The position numbers and the translations under genes were made by a program. From contig JBCAML010000016.1 of the NCBI GenBank assembly GCA_038503075.1, positions 1,054,001 to 1,118,000 on the forward strand: a stretch of DNA of 64,000 nt, written 5' to 3'. The notes under the pieces are model-generated. The model did no database searches and was not told the DNA's origin. It saw nothing but the letters and a program-made list of their open reading frames with translations. Positions 10,601-20,037 of the stretch are shown in pieces. Origin of the DNA: Gyromitra esculenta. Lineage: Eukaryota > Ascomycota > Pezizomycetes > Pezizales > Discinaceae. How positions within the stretch are numbered: the stretch's first letter is position 1; every line of letters starts with the position of its first letter.

Positions 10601-12169
10601 CACGAAAGAAAGAAATTTGGACCCTAAGCGAGTTTGTTTTCGGGTTCTTTATCAAATGAACCCGCTGAATTGGATGCTCCCCTTAAAATATTGATAAATG
10701 ATGGATATATCGCTGACCCATTCCCACAAAAAATCCTCCTAGCACTCAGGAATGGCGAACAACAGTCCAAGGAAATATCCCTCGGTGACTGTACAGAAAT
10801 AAATGGCTATCTTCATTACCGCCAAAAGCTCTACGTCCCCGATCACGATCCCCTTCGCCTGTCTATCCTTAAACGATACCACGATGCCCCTTCTGCAGGT
10901 CACCCAGGCCGTGAAAAATCTTTTGAACTCATCTCTAGATATTTTTATTGGCCAAAAATGAGAGAGTATATCGGACGATATACCCGAAACTGTCATACCT
11001 GCCGACGAGCAAAACCTAATACCCTTGGTACTCACGGCGTTCTCAAACCCCTCCCAATCCCAAATCGCCCTTGGGAAGAATTATCGATGGACTTTGTTAC
11101 GGGCCTCCCAGATTCCAACGGTTTCGATGCAATAATGGTCGTGGTAGATAGATTATCGAAGATGCGACACTTGATCCCCTGTAATACCACCGTTAACGCC
11201 GAACAAACAGCAGAACTTTATCTCCAAAACATCTGGAAACTCCACGGACTACCTTCCCATATCACTTCGGATAGAGGAACGCAATTTACTGCTAAGTTCT
11301 GGAATTACCTTTGCCAGCGTTTAAACATCTCTGCTCGCATGTCGACGTCTTTTCATCCGGAAACAGATGGTCAAACCGAACGTCTCAATGCCGTTATGGA
11401 ACAATATCTTCGTTGTTATGTCTCGTACCAACAAGATGACTGGGCAAAGTGGTTACCGATTGCCGAGTTTGCTGCCAACAACCAAGAATGAGCCAGTACC
11501 AAAGCCACACCCTTTTTCGCCAATTATGGCTATCACCCCCGTTTTGATACTGCAATTAACCCTAATGATCGGTCCCCACAAACCCTCGATGCCAACCTCT
11601 TCGCTTTAAAGATGGAAGAATTTAGAGACTTCCTTCGAATTCAGATGAGAACGGCTCAGGATATCTTCGAAACCAATACTAACCGGCACCGCACCCCCGC
11701 CCCTTCGTTTAAAGTCGACGATCTAGTTTTCGTGTCAATGAAGAATATGAGGACGACCCGAAATTCAAGAAAACTAGATTGGAAATGGAGTGGCCCCTTT
11801 CCTGTGAAACGAGTGATCTCTGCGCATGCCTATGAAGTAAACTTACCAACGTCAATGAAATACCATCCAGTATTTCACGTTTCGTTACTCAAAGCAGCTC
11901 CCAACGACCCACTTCCTGGCCAAATCATTCCACCACCTCCCCCTGTCCAAGTAAATGACGTCGAAGAATACCTCGTTGAAAGTATATTAGACTCCCGTCT
12001 CTACCGAGGAAGACTCCAATACTTGGTCGAATGGACAGGGTACGCGTTACCCACATGGGAACCTGCAGAATATCACGAGGAGACCGAGGCGGTAGATACT
12101 TTCCACCAACGTTATCCAGATAAACCAAAGGAAGGCTTAACTAGTGTTCGCAGGAGCTCACGACTATAA
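7613..12169 (+). pseudogene. pol of Gypsy2: protease, RT, RNase H, integrase, chromodomain (broken)
   Basis: Entered by -1 frameshift. In order: aspartic protease (LLDTGASGFAF, about 7,795-7,830), reverse transcriptase (LRLCVDYRGLN; catalytic YLDD near 8,830), RNase H (ESDASDF near 9,270), zinc finger (CHTCRRAK), DDE integrase (TSDRGTQF; ETDGQTERLN) and chromodomain (YLVEWTGYALPTWEP, about 12,020-12,065). Breaks: about 40 nt deleted at 8,755 with loss of frame, removing the segment before the MPFGLTNAP motif; element A inserted at 9,564; a frameshift near 10,530; TGA at 11,489 within the integrase. The stop is just before the polypurine tract. It cannot make an active polyprotein. Confidence 0.92.
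9564..10475 (-). mobile_element. TGT...ACA element A (subfamily I, tRNA-like end)
   Basis: 912 bp, TGTAAGACCGG ... GGTATAACA, inserted in the RNase H region of Gypsy2. It is flanked by CACGT/CATGT, a 5-bp duplication with one mismatch; removing it restores the reading [10 protein letters not shown]. Read on the minus strand, it begins TGTTATACCTATTGG, then a perfect A box (TAGCTTAGTTGG) and a B box (GTTCAATCC). No protein domain was recognised. It is younger than Gypsy2. Confidence 0.85.
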
Positions 12170-12180
12170 GGGAGGGGTAC

Positions 12181-12600
12181 TTTCATGGATGGTTGCCGCG
12201 TTGGAGTACGGATGTTTCATTGTTCTATTCGGGTATATGGTTGCGTGGTTGTGCGGTTATCTCTTTTCTTCTTTTGGTTTCCATTTACAATGAGTCAGAC
12301 ATGTGTCATCGAAAGGTCGGATTTTGGGTATATAAGCGAGAGGAAAGCCCTCCTGTTGTATTTTTCCTTCTTCTTTCTTTAAGCAATGTCTTCTATTGTC
12401 CACTCTTGTATTCTACAAATACAAACCTCGATTACATCTCGTAATCCTTCGTCGTCGCTGTCTTTAAGTCATCTGGACTTAAACCAATTGTAGAGCCTGT
12501 AGAATCTTCGTACGCTTTCCTGTTGCTGGTTTCCCGTTCAAGTAGCACTGCTCATCTCGAGGGATACTCGAGAGCTTGACAAGAAACCAGCCCCTTGAGA
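12181..12600 (+). repeat. 3' LTR of Gypsy2
   Basis: This 420-bp LTR starts TTTCATGG right after GGGAGGGGTAC and ends CCTTGAGA. The TCGAG duplication and the resumed copia linker follow. Confidence 0.93.
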
Positions 12601-12709
12601 TCGAGTCTCTTGGGGGAGTTTTTGGTGCTTCTGATTCTTCTCCGGACTCTTCTGCTCCTTCTTCCTCCTTATTCTTTCCTGATGCAGGTTTTGGTGCTAG
12701 GTTGTTATT

Positions 12710-13552
12710 TCTCACGGTTGAGTCCCTCGTTAAGCCCTTCAGTGTCCCTGAAGGTGAGCAGTGCTACTTAAGCAAGGTAACAACACTTTCGAAGAGTGCA
12801 GCGTTCCTACAAGTTCTACAAGAGGGTCTATCTCAAGGCGAGATAAGTGCAGTGAAATAATCAGCGACGGCAAGGGTTTTGAGGTAGAACCGAGATAGTA
12901 TTTCCACAATTACAGAAGAAGGTAAACGAAAACGTTGCTTAAGGAAAGAAGAAGAAGAATCTCACAGTTCAGTCTCTCGTTAAGCCCTTCAGTATCCCTG
13001 AAGATGAGCAGTGCTACTTAAGCGAGGAACTAACACGTTCGAGTAGTGCCGTGTTTCTACAAGTTCTACGAGGGGTCTATCTCAAGGCGAGATAAGTGCA
13101 GCGAAGTGAACAGTGACAGTGAAGGTTCTTAGGTAGAACCGAGGTAGTATTAGAGTAATACAGGTAGAAGTAAACGAGAACGTTGCTTAAGGAAAGAAGA
13201 GAAAAGAGTACGAAAATGACTGAGATCCTTCATTTAAATACCCCGCTTTCCCGTAACACAAGCCAACAATCCCGTGACAACCGAAACATAGCTGAACAAC
13301 AAAGCCATTATAACCAAGGAAATTCTCCATAAACACCAATCACTTCGTCCTAACCTATTACCTGGTTCCATCCGTGAAAAAGAAGACAAAGAAAAAACGA
13401 AATCTATGACTTAAATACCCCGCTTTCTCATGCCAGCATCCATACCCAACAATATCAGAAACATATCCGAACAACAAAGACATTATACAGAAAAGTAAAC
13501 CATAGCCACCGATAACCACGTCCTAACTCATTACCCAATCCTATCCGTGAAA
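12710..13552 (-). repeat. Solo LTR1 in the copia linker, itself interrupted
   Basis: The reverse-orientation LTR1 starts TCTCACGG at 12,710 and ends CCGTGAAA at 13,552. It is interrupted at 12,960-13,379 by a second LTR1. The copia linker continues on both sides (acidic, serine-rich residues). The duplication at its ends is blurred (TTATT versus TATTA). Confidence 0.85.
12960..13379 (-). repeat. Solo LTR1 inserted in another LTR1
   Basis: 420 bp, TCTCACAG ... CCGTGAAA, with a clean 5-bp duplication AAGAA at 12,955-12,959 and 13,380-13,384. It is younger than the LTR1 that surrounds it. Confidence 0.9.
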
Positions 13553-14457
13553 TATTAGGGCCAGAGTCAGAATTGGAATTGGAACTATCTTCAGAACTGG
13601 AGTCGGAATCATTTGTTCTTGTATCCCCCTTTGCTTCAGACTCCTGTTTGGTGAACCGAACATCTCTGCTTCTCACGACTTTCTTAAGGTTAGGAATATA
13701 TACCCTATATTCTCCAGTTGTCTGTCCATATCTGCAGATCTTTCCTTGGAGTGCTCTTGGTTCAAGTTTGGTCCCTGGATTTCTGGCTTCTATTGGTATA
13801 TGGGTATAGGCTTCTTCGCCGAAACGTCGGAGATGTGATATTGAGGGTTTATATCCATTGAAGGCTTCGAAAAGTGTCTTATTGATGCTTCAGTGTGGTA
13901 CTCGGTTCTTGACATGAGCGAGCATGCTTATCTCTTCTGCCCATAAATTACGGGGAGGTCCTGATGTGATTCCCACCGTCCTTACCATGTCCTGAATTTT
14001 TCTGTTAAACCTTTCAACTACCCCGTTGGATTCATGTGAGTAAGGAACTGTTGTTTCGTGGGTGATCCCCTTTTTCTTAAAATCCTCCATTAACTCCCTA
14101 TTCACATACTCACCGCCATTGTCTGATCGAAATCTCTTAACTTTTCTTCCTGTTCTTCTTTCCATATTGGTGACATAGGTTCTGATCGCTTCTGTTGCAT
14201 CGTTTTGGTTTTTTAATAAGTAAATGGATGCGAACTGGCTGGAGTCATCGATAAAAGATATGAAGTAGTGGTACCCTCCTGGTGCTTCCACAGGAAAGCG
14301 TCCGCTTAAGTCAGAGTGAACAAGTTCGAGTTTGTCGGTTGGTGGTGAGTTTGATGGGAGGCGAGGTAGTTTGGTTGATTTGCCCATGAGGCAACTAGGG
14401 CAGTGGCTGAAAGAGTTTGGAAGGAGTTCGCCATCTTTCACAGATTCCTTGTGTTTG
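13553..14457 (-). pseudogene. Copia integrase remnant
   Basis: Encodes the end of the integrase zinc finger (CPSCLMGK), the DDE core (HSDLSGRF, FIDDSSQF, RSDNGGEY, NGVVERFNR) and the start of the linker (FGEEAYTHIPIEARNPGTK). A TGA interrupts the frame after KNRVPH, at about 13,890. The 5' end is cut by the LTR2 at 14,458. Confidence 0.9.
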
Positions 14458-14868
14458 TTTCATGGATGGATGTTTCGTTGGTCGGTTAGATACATGGTTA
14501 CACAGTTGCTGCGTCTTGTTATTGTTCTTTGTGTTTCTTTGGATTTCTGTTGCAATGAGTCATGTTTTTGTCATCAAAAGAGTTGGAGTTTTGGTATATA
14601 AGCGAAGGGATTCTTTCCTCCTGTTGTACTTTTTCTCTTCTTTCTTTAAGCAACGTCTTCTATTGTTTACTCATTGTATCCTACAATACAATCCTCGGTT
14701 ACACCTCGTAATCCTTCGCTGTCGCCGCCTTCAAGTCACCAGAACTTGAATCAATAGTACAGCCTGTAGAATCTCCGTACATTCTTTCGTCGTGAGTTTT
14801 CTCGTTCAAGTAGCACTGCTTATCTCGGGGGATACCTGAGAGCTTGACGAGAATCTCGCTCCTTGAGA
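14458..14868 (+). repeat. Solo LTR2 in copia integrase region
   Basis: 411 bp, TTTCATGG ... CCTTGAGA, with a perfect 5-bp duplication GTTTG at 14,453-14,457 and 14,869-14,873. This unambiguous duplication fixes the LTR2 ends. It is the footprint of a chromovirus that was lost by LTR recombination. Confidence 0.93.
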
Positions 14869-15030
14869 GTTTGGCTAAAGCTGATGAAGGGAGGTGGCCT
14901 AGTCTTTCATGCCAGTCAACAGATGTTGTCATCGCCGAGACTCCTTCTTTTAGGTCTAGGATGTAGAGGTTCCTGTTCTTCTTAAGAGTGGCTATGGCTT
15001 GAACTTGTCCTCCTTTTAGAACCAACAGCG
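14869..15030 (-). pseudogene. Copia GAG-pre-integrase segment
   Basis: A short block (NLYILDLKEG ... WHERLGHLPSSALAKLS) with the HxxLGH signature of the pre-integrase domain, lying between a TGT...ACA element and an LTR2. Confidence 0.85.
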
Positions 15031-15990
15031 TGTTATACCTATTGGTAGCTTAGTTGGTTACGACTTGAGTTCGCTTACGATGCACACATACGACTAGCGT
15101 TCGATTCCCGATCAGGTCGGTTAGTAGTAATCTTTGCTGATTACTATTAAGTCTATTACCTGTCGCCTCGCTTTGATTCACCCTATCGACGAAATGCAAT
15201 AAGGGTAGAGGAGACAGCACTAATGGACGGATTGGATGTTTGGTTTCATGTGTCGTGATAGCGACTCTTTCGATCGACACTTAGATTCGACTTATACGTT
15301 GCGTCATTTGGTTAATTAACAATCGCATACGATAATGAGAGGGTAGGAGACGAGAAAGCGTTCAGGGTCTATGGGATTTCTTCATGTTAGTTCGTATGTT
15401 ATTACATAGTCTTTGTATTCGATGACATTTCTATAAGTAGTCCAGTGTTCTACCGTTGAGAAGGGCTTATACGATCATTAGCGACGAAGAACGAGCGCTA
15501 TCAATATTATATTGTATAGGCAGCGGTATACAACTTTCATTCGCACTCTCGAGGTCCTGCGTTCGTTTCATCTTCAAGTATCTTTCTTCGTACAAAGAAT
15601 CCTTTATTTCTTGAGAGACTTTGTTGTTCTTGCGCGACACGAACATCAAATCGCGACGCGTCGCAACAGGCGCCGTCGCCAGGATTGGTTGGGCAGAGAG
15701 TATATTTGAGCGAACACGATACCCAACAAGCAAAAGCAAGCGATATTCAAACTACGCGTAGGCCAAAGGACCCTTCGAGCGTTAGTTATTAAAAGCGCTT
15801 CTTATTGGAAGTTAACCCGGAACTTTCTCGATCCTCTTTGAGCATACGGTTATCTTTTAGCGGTTCATAAGAAGCAGTTAGGACTTGCGCCTGTGTATTG
15901 TGTTGCGGATAGCAACCGGGCAGGTTATAGCGTCTAGATTGTTATCTAAACCTTGGAGATTTCTGTGCGGTAAGAAGTACCGGTCTTGCG
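15031..15990 (+). mobile_element. TGT...ACA element B (subfamily I, tRNA-like 5' end)
   Basis: About 960 bp starting TGTTATACCTATTGG. An A box TAGCTTAGTTGG (15,046-15,057) and B box CGTTCGATTCC (15,098-15,108) are spaced as in a tRNA gene and are followed by a hairpin (TAGTAGTAATC / GATTACTATTA). The left flank CAGCG and the right flank GCGTCTCA fit a 5-bp duplication in which the last five bases of the junction have been lost. Copia coding resumes on both sides. Confidence 0.82.
15046..15108 (+). promoter_or_regulatory. tRNA-like Pol III promoter (A and B boxes) in element B
   Basis: The A box matches TRGCNNAGYNGG at every position and the B box matches the GGTTCGANTCC consensus at all but one position, about 50 nt apart. 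The cloverleaf is degenerate (weak D and T stems), so it is not read as a working tRNA. The same boxes occur in elements A, C and E. Confidence 0.65.
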
Positions 15991-16062
15991 TCTCACTACT
16001 TGTAGTTAACCCTTTTTCTGCTAACTTACGCCATGAAATGAGATTGGTCGTTCCTAGTTTAG

Positions 16063-16897
16063 TTTCACGGATAAGGATGGATAACGGGTTAGGAATATTG
16101 TGCCGGTTGCTATAGGATTTCGGTTTGAGTCATAATGCCTTTGTGTTTCGGTCTCACAGTTGAGTCCCTCGTTAAGCCCTTCAGTATCCCTGAAGGTGAG
16201 CAGTGCTACTTAAACGAGGTCACAACACGTTCAAAGAGCGCAGTGTTTCTACACGTTCTACAAGAGGTCTATCTCCAGGCGAGATAGAGGAGGTAAGGTG
16301 GACAGCGACAATGAAGGTTCTGAGGGAGAACCGAGATAGTATTCTTTTTAAGTACTGCAGAAGATAACGAGAACGTTGCTTAAGGAAAGAAGAGAAAAGA
16401 GAACAAGAACGACCGAAATCCTTTGCTTAAATACCCCGCTTTCTCGTAACACAATCAATAATCCGACAACAACCGAAATCTAACCGAACAACAAAACCAT
16501 TATACCCAAAGAAATCCTTCGTGACTATCAACAACTTTGTCTTATCCCATTACCCGGTTCCATCCTTGAAATTCGGTTGTCATCGGTTATGAGTCATTGG
16601 AGTTGGAAAAGTAGGGTATTTAAAGGTTTGGTTTTGTTTGCTTGTATTATTCTTGTTCTCTTTCTTTAAGCAACGTTCTCGTGTTACTTCTACCTGTATT
16701 ACTTTAATACTATCTTGATTCTATCTCAGAATCCTCGCTGTCGCTGATTACCTCGCTGCACTTATTTTGCCTTGAAATAAACCATACGTAGGACTTGTAG
16801 AGACATTGCACTCCTTGAACGTATTAGTACCTCGCTTAAGTAGCACTGCTCACCTTCAGGGATACTGAAGGGCTTAACAAGAGACTGAACCATGAGA
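16063..16897 (+). repeat. Solo LTR1 in copia, interrupted by a second LTR1
   Basis: Starts TTTCACGG at 16,063 and ends CATGAGA at 16,897, with the duplication TTTAG at 16,058-16,062 and 16,898-16,902. The 75 bp of copia to its left (minus-strand ISWRKLAEKG) lie between it and element B. Confidence 0.88.
16152..16571 (-). repeat. Solo LTR1 nested in the LTR1 at 16,063
   Basis: 420 bp, TCTCACAG ... CCTTGAAA, with a perfect 5-bp duplication TTCGG at 16,147-16,151 and 16,572-16,576. Confidence 0.9.
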
Positions 16898-17272
16898 TTT
16901 AGGAACATAGAGAACTTTATCGAGTCTGATTGGCTTGATACTTCCTTGGATGTTGGCGACAGTGAAGCCGGTAATTTTGAGATTATCGCCGGGTACTGTG
17001 ACTGTTCCTGTTACTGTTTGTTTTTCTGAAAAAGCTGATCCGGACATGTGGTCTGTTGCTCCTGTATCAAGAATCCATTCTTCCTGTTGTCCGGTATTAG
17101 TTGCGAAGGCAGTCACATCCATCCAGGTAAGGTCTAAGTCTTCTTCGACCCATCCAGAGAGGTCAACTTCTTCGGTAGGTTGCCCAAGTTGAGGATAATC
17201 GACGTCGATGAAGCAGAAGTCCATAAAAGATGCTGTCCATCCTTCGGCGGTTATTTCTACTATGTTAGATTC
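16898..17272 (-). pseudogene. Copia protease remnant
   Basis: Encodes an acidic stretch and the aspartic protease active site WILDTGATDHM, then VLYVPK at the break. The chain continues as LGTTNLISWRKLAEKG at 16,062-15,991 once the LTR1 is removed. Confidence 0.88.
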
Positions 17273-18945
17273 TGTTATACCTGTACCTTTTGAAGGAGTT
17301 CCTGGCCTGTAAGACCGGTACTTCTTACCGCACAGGAAATCTCCAAGAAGCTTTAGATAACAATCTAGACGCTATAACCTGCCGGTTGCTATCCGCAACA
17401 CAATACACAGGCGCAAGTCCTAACTGTTTTATGAACCGCTAAAAGATAACCGTAGGGTTCAAAGTAGGATCGAGCGAAGTTTCGTGAAGAACTTCCAATA
17501 GTAAGGTTTTAATAACTAATCGCTGAAGGGCCAAAAGCGCTTGCTAAGCGAGATAAAAGTAATTCACAAGTAAAAGAGTAAATTGCACGGAAGTAATTTT
17601 GCTGGAAACAATATAATATTGATAAGGCTCGTTCTTCGTCATTAATGATCGGGAAGAAGGCCCAACGGTAGAAACATTGGACTACTTATAGTAGTCAGCG
17701 TCGAATACAAAGGCTATGTAATAACATGAACTAACATGAAAAAATCCCATAGACCCTGAAACGCTTTCCTTCGCTCCTACCCCTCTCATTATCGTATGGC
17801 GTGATTGTCGGAATTAACCGGCGACGCAACATATAAGCGAATCAGGGAAGTGTCGATCGAAAGAGTCAGCCATTGATGACACAAGGAAACCAAACATCCA
17901 ATCCGAATCTTATTAATAATCAACCAAGATTAATAATAACCGACATGGTCGGGGATTGAACGCTAGTCCATATGTGTGCATCATAAGCGAACTCAAGTCG
18001 TAACCAACTAAGCTACCAATAGGTATAACACCCTGGAGTTACCCTATCTTTGGAGTTACCCTACTTTAGCACCTTCCAGATCTGGACTGGAGCCTGTTAC
18101 CCTGCCTCCAATCCTTCCAGTAGGTATAGTATTTGAAGAAGGGGGGACAGTACCAGAAAAGACCTGTCCCGGAGGGCAAAAGTAACCCCTAGGCCGTCAA
18201 GCAAAACCGTCCGGCGGAATGGAACCCGGAGGGTATGTAGGGGAAGTGTCTGGCTTCACTGTGGTTCAAATGGATTGCGAATCGGACCAAAACTGGCGGA
18301 GTTACAGACTGACAAAGATAAGGGAACGCAATGCTACGCGACGATTCGGATAGGCAAAATGATCGTCTCGAAGAGACGAACGCAATGAAGACAAATACAT
18401 AACTCCCGTGTTACCGACATGCATACTGCTCAAAGAATCGTGGATTGGGACTATGGAACTCAATGGGGTATTGAGTATGGAGATAAGGCAAAGTGGTTTT
18501 ATGTTGTCATAGTAGTTAACGTCTCTATACCACACTATACCCAAAAATAGTAGAGAGGAGGCATTATAAATACTCTCGCAGTGGATGTAAACTCTGAGTC
18601 GGATCATTAGCGACGAAGAACAAGCCTTATCAATATTATATTGTTTCTAGCAAAATTACTTCCGTGCAATTTACTCTTTTACTTGTGAATTACTTTTATC
18701 TCGCTTAGCAAGGCCTTGGCCCTTCAGCGTTAGTTATTAAAACCTTACTATTGGAAGTTCTTCACGGAACTTTGCTCGATCCCTACTTTGAACCCTACGG
18801 TTATCTTTTAGCGGTTCATAAGAAGCAGTTAGGACTTGCGCCTGTGTATTGTGTTGCGGATAGCAACCGGGCAGGTTATTGCGTCTAGATTGTTATCTAA
18901 AGCTTGTTGGAGATTTCCTGTGCGGTGAGAAGTACCGGTCTTACA
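17273..18945 (-). mobile_element. TGT...ACA element D (subfamily II), interrupted by element C
   Basis: Starts TGTTATACCTGTACC and ends CCGGTCTTACA with a perfect duplication GATTC (17,268-17,272 and 18,946-18,950). Without its insert it is about 950 bp. From CCTGGAGTTACCC at 18,032 to about 18,600 it matches the right arm of element F (3,900-4,460) in inverse orientation; the rest matches the shared family core. It lacks the tRNA-like end. Confidence 0.85.
17308..18030 (-). mobile_element. TGT...ACA element C (subfamily I) nested in element D
   Basis: 723 bp, TGTAAGACCGG ... GGTATAACA, a shorter relative of element A with internal deletions. The tRNA-like end is present (CCAACTAAGCTACCAATAGG on the plus strand). 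The right flank CCCTG is partly matched on the left after a likely 3-nt loss. Confidence 0.8.
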
Positions 18946-19132
18946 GATTCTGTTGCCTGTGTTGAGAGTTCTTTGCGTGTGGCGATGTCCATTAGCTTGT
19001 CGTAAACGTCCTGGTATGTGACTTTCTCTTTTGTTTGAAGGTTGTCTACCACATTATCGAGGGACTCATAACGAAGAGTCATTAGCAAAAAGGATCCTTT
19101 GGCTTTGACGTTGTTGGACAATTTGTTCATGA
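18946..19132 (-). pseudogene. Copia gag (UBN2-like) middle segment
   Basis: Encodes NKLSNNVKAKGSF ... YDKLMDIATRKELS, typical of copia gag polyproteins. It joins the N-terminal block at 25,858 in frame across element E. Confidence 0.85.
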
Positions 19133-19614
19133 TGTAAGACCGGTACTTCTTACCACACAGGAAATCTCCAAGAAGCTTTTGATAACAATCTAGACGCTAT
19201 AACCTGCCCGGTTGCTATCCGCAACACAATACACAGGCGCAAGTCCTAACTGCTTCTTATGAACCGCTAAAAGATAACCGTAGGGTTCAAAGTAGGGATC
19301 GAGCAAAGTTCCATGAAGAACTTCCAATAGTAAGGTTTTAATAACTAACGCTGAAGGGTCCTTGGCCCTGGGTATAATTTAATATCACTTGCTGTGCTTG
19401 TTTGGTATCGTGTTCGTTCGAATATACTCTTCGTCTAACCAATCTGGAAGGATGAGGTCTGTTGTGGACGCGTCGTGACTTTTGGGTTCGTGTCGCATGA
19501 AGCAACAACAAAGTCTCTTGAAGAAATAAAGGATTCTTTGCATGAAGAAAGTATTACTTGAAGATGAAACGAACGCAGGACCTTGAGAGTATGAATGAAA
19601 GTCGTATACTGCTC

Positions 19615-20025
19615 TCTCAAGGGGCGAGGTTTTGTCTTCAAGCTCTCAGGTATCCCCCGAGATGAGCAGTGCTACTTGAAGGTAAAACTAAGCGACAAGA
19701 GTGTTTACGGGATTCCACAGGCTCTACGAAGTGATCAAGTATAGAGGACTTGAGATTTGGAGAAAGCGTGAGGTTATGAGGTATAACCGAGGTTTGTATT
19801 GTAAAATACAAGAGTGTACTACAGAAGACGTTGCTTAAGGAAAGAGAAAGAAAAGTACAACAAGAGGGGAAATCCCTTCGCTTATATACTCATAATCCAC
19901 CTCTTCGATGACAAACGTATGACTCATTGTAAAGGAAACCACGGGAAACATATCGAACAACCGACAGAACAACACAACAAGATACCTATACCGCTAACCG
20001 AACAACACGACAACCATCCATGAAA
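19615..20025 (-). repeat. 3' LTR of Gypsy3
   Basis: 411 bp; on the minus strand it starts TTTCATGG after the polypurine tract and ends CCCCTTGAGA. No difference from the 5' LTR was seen. Confidence 0.93.
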
Positions 20026-20037
20026 GTACCCCCTCCC

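Larger units (their letters stand above)
5899..12600 (+). mobile_element. Gypsy2: full-length but decayed Ty3/gypsy chromovirus
   Basis: A 6.7-kb element bounded by two LTRs of about 420 bp and flanked by the 5-bp duplication TCGAG (5,894-5,898 and 12,601-12,605). Order: LTR, self-primer site, gag, -1 frameshift signal, pol (protease, RT, RNase H, integrase, chromodomain), polypurine tract (GGGAGGGG, 12,169-12,176), LTR. It lies in the copia linker in the opposite orientation. Damage: TGA in gag (6,684), a deletion of about 40 nt in RT (8,755), insertion of element A (9,564-10,475), a small frameshift near 10,530 and TGA in the integrase (11,489). Confidence 0.95.

Noticed and set aside
6684..11491. 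Premature TGA codons in the chromoviruses as evidence for repeat-induced point mutation (RIP)
   Set aside because: One change fits C to T, but the TGA at 11,489 differs from the sister copy by other substitutions, LTRs of Gypsy3 are unmutated, and I saw no strong strand-wide C-to-T bias. Dinucleotide counts would be needed.
15031..15115. A functional tRNA gene at the end of element B
   Set aside because: A and B boxes are good, but the D and T stems and the acceptor do not pair well and the sequence is repeated as part of a mobile element.
19814..20023. Repeated 69-codon frame also present at 25,205
   Set aside because: It lies wholly within the two identical LTRs of Gypsy3 and reflects LTR identity, not a gene.
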